From assembly GCA_024364805.1 (NCBI GenBank), contig CM044524.1, forward strand, positions 1,834,540 through 1,856,713: a stretch of DNA of 22,174 bases. Reading direction: 5' to 3'. The translations under genes and the position numbers were made by a program. The stretch is from Euprymna scolopes (Eukaryota; Mollusca; Cephalopoda; Sepiida; Sepiolidae). The notes beneath the pieces are model-generated. The model made no database searches and was not told where the DNA came from. It worked only from the letters and a program-made list of their open reading frames with translations. Shown here in pieces: positions 9,088-18,970 of this stretch; position 1 is the stretch's first letter, and each line of letters opens with the position of its first letter.

Positions 9088-9190
9088 ATTGAAACATGCG
9101 TTATCGACACATAATCTAAATTAAGCAAGCTTCAGCCTGGTCAGTACTTGGATTGGTGATCAATTTGTAATGCCATGTTACTTTCAAAAT
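9088..9190 (+). pseudogene. 5S rRNA-like relic
   Basis: AATTAAGCAAGC, then GCCTGGTCAGTACTTGGAT (9135-9153) and TGGTGATCA, match in order the internal control region of animal 5S rRNA (AGTTAAGCA box A, then CCTGGTCAGTACTTGGATGGG and GTGACC). Weaker similarity extends upstream (TTGAAAC...GTTATCGAC...ATAATCTAAA versus TGAAAA...GTTCTCGTCCGATCACCGAA) and downstream (AATGCC versus AATACC). Changes in the third stem and at the 3' end (no oligo-T stop) argue against a functional gene. It is either a 5S retropseudogene or the head of a 5S-derived (SINE3-type) element; no SINE body or target duplication was recognised. Confidence 0.7.
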
Positions 9191-10484
<1,294 letters not shown>

Positions 10485-10643
10485 TTAATTGATGACGGCC
10501 TTAAGCGCTCCTACAGGGGAATACCGACGCAACTGCCCAATTATTTTTTGCAGGCTTCGATGCATTTTTTCCCTATGCACTGGCTTTAAGACTTTAGTTT
10601 CCAACCCTTGGATCACGTCATCATCCTCATCTGTGAATATCTG
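10485..10643 (-). CDS. Candidate terminal coding exon of an unknown host gene
   Basis: On the minus strand a pyrimidine-rich stretch ends in TTTACTTCCACAG|CAG|ATA, a good splice acceptor in tandem NAGNAG form. It is followed by 52 sense codons in one frame and a TAA at 10485-10487. The peptide begins (Q)IFTDEDDDVIQGLETKVL, continues KPVHREKMHRSLQKIIGQLR and ends RYSPVGALKAVIN. It is hydrophilic, starts acidic and then turns basic and helical, unlike the repeat-derived readings around it. I do not recognise the family. No upstream exon in a compatible phase was identified, and the sequence could be a pseudo-exon or an unrecognised repeat. Confidence 0.4.
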   Translation of the reverse strand, partial: QIFTDEDDDVIQGLETKVLKPVHREKMHRSLQKIIGQLRRYSPVGALKAVIN

Positions 10644-11798
10644 CTGTGGAAGTAAAACAAATACCCCAGCGGGGTAAACACACAGAAAGAAAAGAAATGC
10701 AATTTTTAAAAAAAATATTTACCAGAGGAATGTTGAAAGAAGTAAGAAAAAAAAAATGCTGACCTGCTGACTGTAACACAAAACAATGATTTCCAATGAT
10801 ATTTTGCAAACTGTTTAATAAACTAAGAAAAATGGGCGTTCTTTATTAACGCGTTTAAATGAATATAATTACCCTAATTTATTTATTGTTATACTTGTAA
10901 AATATTTTTATATTTCAATAAAATATTTAAATATATTTGTCTTCTCAACCATTAAACGCTTTCTCTCTCTGATAAGTTTATAAAAGTATTCGTTAATTTT
11001 CTTCAACTAAATACCATGAGTATTGTCAGAGTAAAAGAAAATGGCTGTATTCATGTTATAGAATTGCTGAAGCATTTTTTAGTCACCAGGAAGTGTCTAC
11101 TTGTCATCAGAATCATCTGGCTTATTTTAGTTATGAAGTGACAGTCAAAGATTCTATATTTCTATTTCAGCAAATAGCTGCAATTCTGCACGACTTAATG
11201 GGAAACTTTCAAATCTAATCCTATATTTATTTACCAATTTTTTGTTTCGTGAAGGGGGATCACATAGAATTTAATAAAAATTCATCGATTCAATAATTTT
11301 GCTTTTCTCCTCAGGTTAAAAGTAAATTATTACAATACTCTTTTGATAATTTCGTGTTGAAAGAAAACCATTTTTGAAGAGGATTTTCTTAATAATATAA
11401 TTATAAATTTTACCTATTTTTTGTGTCGATGAATTTTTTCTATATAAATAATAGTTACGCGTATATCTATGTTAAGTAGGTGTGTGTATGTGTTTATTTA
11501 TTTATATGTATAGTTTGCGATTCACTCTTTTACTTTGTAGAAAATTTTGGGGGATATATTTCTTTTTCTCATCTTATTTTTCCTAGTTTTTTTTCTCTCT
11601 ACAGTTTGCATACTGCTGTCGATGTTGTTGGTCATGTGACTAATTTCTGCCTGTTGGTTGATCTGCGCATTCCGTATTTTGTGATAAAATTGAAGCTGAA
11701 GTTGGAGTTCGGACTTGACATTTGAAATGTCTAGATGCATTTGCTTCTTACCGTCTAAATTAGACGTTAAAATGTTGACGTGAACCCATCTAAGTTAC
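10644..11798. other. Unrecognised intergenic or intronic DNA
   Basis: AT-rich. A small perfect inverted repeat TACCCC-AGC-GGGGTA lies at 10662-10676, just upstream (on the minus strand) of the candidate acceptor. The overlapping open frames at 11480-11740 on both strands show no family motif. Confidence 0.45.
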
Positions 11799-11946
11799 CT
11801 GGCGAATTTGTATCTCGCTGAGAGAAATCTACCTCAAGTAAATATAAGAAATCTGTCGAAGACTTTACAGTTAAATCTGCCGGAAAAATACAAGCTTTCA
11901 GGTAAGAAGCTTGAGTGGCTTCTCGGCCTTGATAATGTGGTGATGC
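11799..11946 (-). other. Exon-like segment, weak
   Basis: On the minus strand an excellent polypyrimidine tract and TTTTACATAG acceptor precede 148 nt that are open in one frame (ASPHYQGREATQASYLKACI, then FPADLTVKSSTDFLYLLEVD and FSQRDTNSP) and end at CAG|GTAACT, a good donor. The exit phase (one extra base) does not fit the phase-0 start of the exon at 10643 without another exon between. The peptide is not recognised and may be repeat-derived. Confidence 0.2.
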
Positions 11947-13000
11947 CTATGTAAAATAAAAGAAAAAAAAAGAAGACACATGTAGGAACTATTCTCACCT
12001 GAAAAGATTGAACTGAATAACTAGATATTTTCTTCTAAGACCTCAAGAAAATAGAAAAACTACAGTTTGAGATGTATCTAAGTCAAAAGTAAAGAATATT
12101 TATTTCTATTCTGACCGAACTCAATAAAGGAAAGAGGAATTTTTATCGAAATTTTTGCCTCTTTAGGGAACGTTATTATGCAAAGAACTATGTGCGTTTT
12201 TTTTACGGTTATTCCTACAGGAAAATGAGGAAATATATTCATCGCTATATAAAACACTATCGGAACATTATTTCAAATAAGTTATCTTTATCTGCACATA
12301 TTTCAATTTATCTATACGAAAGGACTTTTATTATTTTAAAAAGACGATATTGCAAAATGTAAGTTTAAATTGAAAAACACTACGTTTGTTGGAATATCAT
12401 GTCACAGTAGTAAGTAAAAAAGGGACTTCTCAATACGTCTTTTTTCTTTCCATCTTTCGTAATATTACCACACAAAGGATTTTCTTTGTAGCTGAGAGCT
12501 AAATCTTAGCAGAAGACAGATCGTGAACAGTGTTAGCTGTAAATTTCTTTTTTTTTCTTTTCTTAATAAAATTTTCCGTTTGTTTCTATCCACCAAGTCT
12601 TTTCTCGTCTCTTTTTTGTTGCTTACCTTTGTCTTTGTATTGGTAAAGTTTTTTTTACGTCGAAGTGACTTTCATTTGAAGTGATGATAATATTTTCGAT
12701 AATCTATAAACTGTTTATCATGAATTTTGGAACATATCTGAATAATGGGTAAGGGTAAAAATGGCTTATATTTAGTTTGTTTTAGTTTTAAGCAATGGAG
12801 ATAATAAGGGCGAACTTTCTTAATAAAAATTAAGATACTTCAGATTTTGTGAAATTATAAAATAAGTACTAAAATCAATCAATAAATTTATTCTCTATAT
12901 CCTCAGCTATTGTAGCCTTACGATCAACAGATTTATATGCTAGTCTGTTCCAATAAATTCAAATGAGCGTTTGAGAAAATATGCATTAGTTTAGAACCCG

Positions 13001-13003
<3 letters not shown>
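11947..13003. other. Unrecognised intergenic DNA
   Basis: AT-rich with several T-rich runs (12547-12660). Nothing supportable was found. Confidence 0.5.

Positions 13004-13047
<44 letters not shown>
13004..13047. repeat. (TA)n microsatellite
   Basis: A TA run directly abutting the 3' terminus of Helitron-like copy H2. Confidence 0.97.
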
Positions 13048-13050
<3 letters not shown>

Positions 13051-13115
13051 GCAGGAAGATCCGACGTTGCCCGACAAACAAACAGATAAACATATAGCCT
13101 TTTTTATATATTAGA
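13048..13115 (-). mobile_element. Miniature Helitron-like derivative (copy H2)
   Basis: Only 68 bp, but on the minus strand it carries both family ends. The 5' end is TCTAATATATAAAAAAGGC plus a TGTTTATCTGTTTGTTTG tract; the 3' end is CGGGCAACGTCGG followed by CCTGCTA at the (TA)n. Nearly all the interior is missing. It starts exactly where the next copy (H3) ends. Confidence 0.65.
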
Positions 13116-13560
13116 CTAGCGTTGAAGCGCCCGGATTTGCCCGGTCGTAAAATACGCTCAATTTCGTATATATTATTATAAGAGTCGTGATTTTAAAGAC
13201 ATAAAAAACTATTTGGTTATCATCAGCTAGAATCGAAACCGAAAGCAAAACTACAGAATCCAAAGCTGGTGACGTTACTATTGTACCGACTTTACACGCA
13301 TATAAACTGATAGAAAATGAAAAATTAAAAATAAACTAAGATGAATGCAAAAAATGTATAACGATTTTTTCAATTTTGACCGAATTTTGGCACCTTAAAA
13401 ACTATTTTTTTTTACCGGTTAAAGACCCATAGAAGAACGGTCCATAAAAATCCTATCTTTTGCGGCCCATAGTACCGCTTCGCGACTTTTAGTTTCAGAA
13501 GAGATAGAATTTTAAAATACGAAGACAGATAGACAGACACATAGCCTTTTATATAATAGA
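13116..13560 (-). mobile_element. Helitron-like non-autonomous element (copy H3)
   Basis: On the minus strand it starts A|TCTATTATATAAAAGGC followed by a TGTGTCTGTCTATCTGTC tract. It ends with CCGGGCAAATCCGGGC, nine or ten bases, then CGCTAG|T. A 5' TC, a 3' hairpin a short distance before CTRG, and insertion between A and T are Helitron hallmarks. It has no coding capacity (no Rep or helicase), about 445 bp. It may include a tRNA-like B-box word (GGTTTCGATTC) on the minus strand near 13230. Confidence 0.75.
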
Positions 13561-13640
13561 TTATATTATTTTACTGCATAAATCATGTTTTTATTCATAA
13601 TATTCTTTTTATTACTCATACATATTATCTTACTATATAA

Positions 13641-14123
13641 CTTGCAGATGTGCCGGGCGTTGCTCGGTATTAAACGCAACGTTAAATGAATTAAATGAAG
13701 TAAAACACGGAAAGAAATTGAAATATGCGCATACGAGTATTATATTTTTTCCTAAAGAGTTCACTTTTAAGTAAACGAAAATACTCGAGCTGCGATCGAA
13801 ACCAAAACTTGAAGATAGTGAGTCAAGTATGATAACCATTAGGCTAACTTGCCACGCTCTTTAAAAAGTGTTTCCGAACCTATTTATTCTTAATATAAAG
13901 AAACTGTCATGCGCAGTTGTGAAACAGTTGACAAACAGATGCCCCCAAATACCAATTTTTTAACTTTGATCCATTAAGTAGCCCTTTTCAGGTTGAAAAC
14001 CGATTAACAAGTTTTCCACAGGTGATAAACCTATATACCTAATTTCAAGTCTGTAGATCAAAAATTCGTTGAGTATATAGGTTGAGAATTGTTCTCACAC
14101 ACACATTTTTATAGATATATAGA
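13641..14123 (-). mobile_element. Helitron-like non-autonomous element (copy H4)
   Basis: On the minus strand it begins TCTATATATCTATAAAAATG with a TGTGTGTGAGAAC tract, shares GATCTACAGACTTGAAATTA and ATCGGTTTTCAACC with copies H5 and H7, and ends CGAGCAACGCCCGGC...CTGCAAG|T. The terminal CTAG has become CAAG. An internal minus-strand stretch reads TTAGCCTAATGGTTATC...GGTTTCGATCGC, resembling tRNA A and B boxes. Non-coding. Confidence 0.7.
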
Positions 14124-14926
14124 TTACGTTTTCATTTATTCACATTCAGTTTTTTTACTTACGCTTTATTTTAATTATGTTTTTCGTTCCAGTTTCTACT
14201 TGGGAGCTCAGATTATCCTCATTATATTTGCCAATCTTATGGTTAGACCTCGTGAGGAAACAAATATCTAATTACATAAAGAGCACACAACACTCCCGCA
14301 GGAAAATTGTACGCATACACCAGGTAAACTCACTAAATAAATGCTTTTAATATTTCAATTACATCCTCGAATTACAGATTATTAGTCTTGGCCAGACTAC
14401 ATTGAACAAATTACCGCTTGTTTACATCACACAAGCATAACGGAAATGAAGCAGAAAAACGACAGACCCAACTTATTATTACATTTCAGCATTTTATAAA
14501 AATCAAGAACGAATAATGGAGACCGCCCCCCTCCACCGCCAAGGATATATTTTCGATTCCTTTAATCTTCCCTCTTTCTCTTTTATTCCTTTTTATCTAG
14601 CGATTCTTGAAGAACACAGTTGCGTTCGAAAATTGTATAATAAAAGCAATAAAAACAACAACTTGTAAAGCTTGCAACACCATTAAGTATCATCAAAATA
14701 CTATCTATCCATCTATCTATATATATAATATTTAATATTTATTTATATTTATTATTATTTGATGTATCTATATAAAATTTTATGTATCTATTTTCAATAT
14801 TTACTTTGATAGTGATCAATAAGTATGTAGAGCTAGGTAGTAACCTTTAAAATATATATAATGAAATTAGCATGACGAATTATCACGAGGATAAAACGCC
14901 GAAAATTCTGTATAGCTTAATTGTCA
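14124..14926. other. Unrecognised intergenic DNA
   Basis: AT-rich. A short CTAT/TA-rich low-complexity patch lies near 14700-14765. No gene is seen. Confidence 0.5.

Positions 14927-14968
<42 letters not shown>
14927..14968 (+). repeat. (TCTA)n microsatellite
   Basis: About ten TCTA units, flanked on both sides by the same word TAATTGTCATATCTATCTAT (14918 and about 14967 onward). The tract probably expanded from the start of the adjoining element. Confidence 0.92.
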
Positions 14969-14981
14969 ATTGTCATATCTA

Positions 14982-15876
14982 TCTATAAAAGTGAAAACGT
15001 CCGTGTGTGTGTCTGTGTGTACATTTCCCTACCAAATAACTCTGTCGATTTTAATTCTACAGACTCGAAATTTGACATAAGGGTTATTGAGATTTGGGAA
15101 AATTTTTTTAAACAGTTTTCGACCAAAAATTCGGCTGTCAAGGGGCAAAACTACAACGAGTTGATCTTTGAAAACTCTACCAAACTCCTCCGTTAATTTT
15201 GTGTCCAAACACTTAAAACTTTATATGTCACTTACTTGAACATGAGTCAACCTTTTTAATTTGATTTAAGCCCAAAAGATAAATGACAAGGGGTACAATT
15301 AGGGGTCAATGTAAAAAAATCGACCTCTGCGGTCTCTACCAAATTATTCAGATTTCTGGTCTAAACATTTGAAATTTTACATAAACGGAATTCAGAGATA
15401 GAGCAAGCTTTTTCATCGGGTTGAGTCGAAAATTTGAGATGTCCAGGGCTCAAAGTTCAAAAGATTTGCAGTGTCTAGCAAACTACTTAACCAATTTTGA
15501 GTCTAAACATTCAAAATTATACACAACGGGTATTCAGGCATGCGATTAGCATTTTAATCCGTTTTGTGGCGAAAATTTGAAAGAGTTGACTTTTGCAGAT
15601 TATACCAAATGCCTCCTCCAATTTTGGGTTTAAATACTTGAAATTTTAGATGTAGGTAACTTGGACAAGGGTAAAACTTTGCATTTTGATTTGATACCAA
15701 AATAATAAATGTTAAGGAGTCAAAAATGGGGTCAAAATTAAAAAAAATTGACCTCTGTGAAATTATGCAGACAAATTTTGGTCTAAACATTTGAAATCTT
15801 ACATAAAATGTTTTCACACGTAAGGCAAGTTATGAACAGTACATAGGGCCCGAACAAAGCCGAGATGAACTGCTAG
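14982..15876 (+). mobile_element. Helitron-like non-autonomous element, best-preserved copy (H5)
   Basis: It starts A|TCTATAAAAGTGAAAACG with a GTGTGTGTGTCTGTGTGT tract and an ACATTTCCCTACC block. The body is tandem modules (15040-15810). It ends GGGCCCGAACAAAGCCGAG, then ATGAACTGCTAG|T. The 5' TC, the 3' CTAG and the A/T flanks fit Helitrons. The hairpin before the 3' end is slightly degenerate. 895 bp, non-coding. After the end TATA follows, and then a second copy begins, giving a head-to-tail pair. The open frames inside are chance readings. Confidence 0.78.
15035..15810 (+). repeat. Internal tandem modules of H5
   Basis: A consensus of roughly CCAATTTTGRGTCTAAACAYT, then TGAAATTTTACATAA and a GGTATTCAG-like word, recurs with starts near 15045, 15187, 15337, 15476, 15611 and 15763, a spacing of about 135-152 bp. 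Longer units repeat at about 425 bp: the GACCTCTG word with its following AAACATTTGAAAT occurs near 15320 and again near 15750. Confidence 0.7.
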
Positions 15877-15880
15877 TATA

Positions 15881-16151
15881 TCTATAAAAGTAAAGTTCTC
15901 TGTGTCTGTGTGTGTGTGTACATTTCCCTACATAACTACTCGGTCAATTTTTAGTCTACAGACTCGAGATTTGACATAAGGGGTATTGAGATTTGGGGAA
16001 AAATTTTTTAATCGGTTTTCGGCCAGAGATTCGGTTGTGAAGGGGCAAAAGTTCAACGATTTGACCTTTGAAAACTCCACCAAATTCCTCCGCCAATTTT
16101 GATTCTAAACACTTGAAATTTTAGATGTAGGTTATCTGGGCATGAGTCACA

Positions 16152-16195
<44 letters not shown>

Positions 16196-16245
16196 TGCAT
16201 ATGCACATAAAGTTATGAACAATACATAAGGCCCGATCAAAGCCA

Positions 16246-16246
<1 letters not shown>
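15881..16246 (+). mobile_element. Internally deleted Helitron-like element (copy H6)
   Basis: It begins TCTATAAAAGTAAAGTTCTC only four bases after H5 ends and follows H5 closely through the first 260 bp. It then jumps, across a TA run (16156-16189), to the H5-like 3' end AGTTATGAACAATACATAAG and GGCCCGATCAAAGCC. Most of the modular interior (about 570 bp in H5 terms) and the final CTGCT are missing, and (TA)n follows immediately. Confidence 0.72.
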
Positions 16247-16318
<72 letters not shown>

Positions 16319-16372
16319 CACAACATCTATCTATCTATATATCTATCTATCTATCGATCTATATATCTATCT
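16247..16372 (+). repeat. Compound (TA)n(TG)n and (TCTA)n microsatellite
   Basis: A TA run from 16247 to 16282 switches to a TG run to about 16313. After a short gap comes an imperfect TCTA/TATC array from 16326 to 16372. Confidence 0.95.
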
Positions 16373-16479
16373 GAACGAGTCACCTAATATTAAGCCAAAA
16401 AACACCATTCAAGGATAAGAGTTAATTGAGTTTTAGAGGCGGACGGTGAAGCATAAAGAGGATTAGTGACGTTGATTAC

Positions 16480-17640
16480 AACCTTTGAGAGTAAATTATC
16501 TAAGATAACAATTTAGCAATAATTTGCTTATTTTAGACTTGAAATCAGTAGTAGTAGTCACCCATAAAACATCCTGTCATTGATCTAAGAAAGAAAGGTA
16601 GCTCGTGTAAGTTTTAATTAGTTTTAGGCACACATAAAAAGGAATAGAAATCTTTGACAGTGGTTGTAGCTAAATAAGTTTCTCTTGTGAATGCTTTACA
16701 GACAGGCCATAAATAGGAGCTCAGTTGAACACCTGTCATAGAAAATAACGATAGAGTAAAGAAAGTCTAGAGACATCTCTTCTGTGAGAAAAAGGTTACA
16801 GATAGGAGAAAAGGACATTATCTACTAGATTTTTAAGTCGGATTTATATTCTGTCAATTCAATTCGGCATTCCTCAAATGTAAAAACAGTAATGTATAGA
16901 AGATTACTTCTGGAATAGTCGTATGGGCCAACCATTTTTCAGCGAACTTGATAACGAATTTGGTGTCATTCTGGAGTGAAGATCAGTCTCAGAAGCTTGT
17001 TAAGGATATTCTCATGACGCGAGCCAGTCATTGCAATTGAGGCCGTGAGGATCAGATTGTTAATGGGAAAAAGATGTTTGGTTTTAGACGCCTTACAAGT
17101 AAGCAACCACACATTTCCCACTGCATCACGTTCTTTAGCCAGAAGAAAGAAAATCAGAAATATCTTTGTACTTACCCCTCTTCGAAGTGTTGCCATAGAT
17201 AGTTCTGTCATCTGCATAAATATCGACGAATGATTTTAGAGTGCAATGTAGGATATCGTTGTTGAAGACCAGAAAGCGGGTTAAGCCCAGAATATACCCA
17301 TGAGGCACGCCATCGTTTATTCAATGAACGACTACTTTTACGAACTTATCAGAGAGAAGAAATTTGATAGTTGAGAGAATATTTCCTGATCATCTATAAC
17401 TAGAAAACGTATGAAGTAGATCTTTACAGCCTATCAAGCGTCTTTGATATCTCAAAAACTCTATAAATAATACTCCGGTAGATTCAATGATCCTGTGTGA
17501 TTTTGCCGTCAACACAGAATATATTGATCTCTTAGGACGAAAACCTTATTGTTATTTTGCTGAGATGATTGTCAACTTCTAGATTTATCAAGCAACTTAC
17601 TCATATTTTTCTAATTGTGAGTCACCATTTATCAAGGCCT
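16480..17640 (-). mobile_element. Decayed LINE, Jockey/CR1-type reverse transcriptase (copy 1)
   Basis: Read on the minus strand, downstream from 17640: SKLLDKSRS and NHLSK...IRFSS (RT fingers region), then N-DGVPHGYILGLTRFLVF (the usual xxGVPQGSVLGPxLFLxY motif). Next is SFVDIYADDRTIYGNTSK, with the catalytic YADD at 17207-17218, then NASKTK-like TCKASKTKHLFPINNLI and KLLRLIFTPE, and finally tail motifs LFLTEEMSL, YDRCSTEL and FFLRSMTGCFM near 16570-16770. Many stops and frame changes make it non-functional, and the endonuclease part is not seen. The catalytic YADD survives although the PQG motif is PHG. The extreme ends are not defined. The same family as the adjacent copy 2. Confidence 0.78.
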
Positions 17641-17699
17641 GAAGTCCACTCGTGGATAAGACTTAATGAATGTAAGGTGGTAGTGTAGTAATCGGTAAT

Positions 17700-18970
17700 A
17701 GTGTAAATTGAGTATAATTTGATTATTTATGGGAACGGCTTAACAAGAACATTTTTAGATGGGATGTGAAGGCTACCTTGTTGTATTCAACTGGGAAGCA
17801 GACAAGCGGAAAAGTATTCCACGGGTAGGCAGCTCTGGGAAAGAAGCTTTGTTTATGGAATCTGTGTTTAGATTTAGGCATAGATGGATAGTGAAGGAAA
17901 TCATATATAATAGTTGTAGTTAGTCGAGTGCTTTTTATGAAAATTTGGAAAAGGGGGATTCAGTTAAGCACTTGCCATGAAAATAATGAAAGAGCAGAGA
18001 CAGTTTCGCAACATATCTTTTGTGGGAAAGACGTTGCGGGGAAAAGGGCATAACCTACTGGGTTTCAAACCGGTTTTTAACCGAATTCAAATCGGATAGG
18101 GCGCGCCGAGTGGCTTCTGTCTAGATGTGACAACAGTACTCCAGTGTTAGAGCGTACCTGGTTCTTATACAGATAGAGGATTGTATCTGTAGTGAGATAC
18201 CTACATGAGCGTCAGAGTGATCCAACTATTTTCCCAGCGATTTTGGTAACAGATTGGATGCATGTGTTTTATTTCAGATCAGAAGTCCCAGAATGTTGTT
18301 AAGACATAGAGCTTCTCCAAAACAAGACCCATTCATGTCAGTTACAGCGTTTATAATAGAAGGAGAGAAGTTTGGTTTTTCATGTATTAAAATTAACCAG
18401 CCACCCTTTTCTCTATTGCACTACGTTGTCAGTATCAGAAGAGAAAGAATCAGAAAGATCTTGATCATCATTGATCTTTGAAATGTTGCCATAGATTATA
18501 CTGTCGGATACATAAATGTCTACGAATGATCTAAGAATATGATTGGGAAGATCATTGATGCAGATCAGGAAGATTGGATCTAGAGTGGAACCTTGAGGAA
18601 CGCCAGCGTTAATACAACGAGTAAGCCTATCGGAGAGAAAGAGTTTAATAATTGAGAGGACATTTCAAGCTATTCCATTGCTGGTGATCTTGTGAAGTAC
18701 ACTTTTATACCATACTTTATCAAAACCCTTTGTTATGTCAAGAGCTCTAGGAACGAAGTCACTGTGAAGAGATTCACTAATTCTGTGTGATATACAGTTA
18801 GTACATCAGCTGTAGATCTCGCAGAATGTAAACCATATCGTACGTCATTGAGCAGATCATTTTTGCTTACGTGGTTGACCACTTCTCAGTTTATCACAGA
18901 TTCCAGCAACTCATGATACACAGGATTGGTTTGTATTGACCCGTGAACAAATCTGATACTGGTCAAATTG
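17700..18970 (-). mobile_element. Decayed LINE, Jockey/CR1-type reverse transcriptase (copy 2)
   Basis: Minus strand, from 18970 downward: SKNDLLNDVRYGLHSARSTA and DVLTV (classic RT motif of this LINE type), LDITKGFDKVWYKS-like words in shifted frames near 18700-18760, then INAGVPQGSTLDPIFLICIN at about 18550-18610. The catalytic box here is YVSD (18503-18514) in place of YADD. The tail shows FPQKICCETVSALSLF, IKSTRLTTTIIYDF, KHRFHKQSFFPRAAYPWNTF and HLKMFLLS, ending near 17730. It is broken by several stops and frame changes. Its 3' end points at the 5' side of copy 1, with under 100 bp between their recognisable parts. Confidence 0.82.

Noticed and set aside
9121-9190. Functional 5S rRNA gene
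   Set aside because: Substitutions in the conserved 3' stem, weak match upstream and no oligo-T terminator point to a relic.
11752-11766. Palindrome CGTCTAA-A-TTAGACG
   Set aside because: A 7-bp stem with one central base is expected by chance at this scale, and there is no supporting context.
14921-15196. 91-codon plus-strand open frame
   Set aside because: It runs from a TCTA microsatellite into non-coding Helitron-like sequence.
16121-16321. Minus-strand His-Thr and Tyr-Ile repeat peptide
   Set aside because: A reading through TG and TA microsatellites and the H6 element end.
14927-16372. Regularly spaced repeats considered as a CRISPR array
   Set aside because: Spacing is 135-150 bp with diverged units inside a transposable element of an animal genome; TCTA tracts have no spacers.
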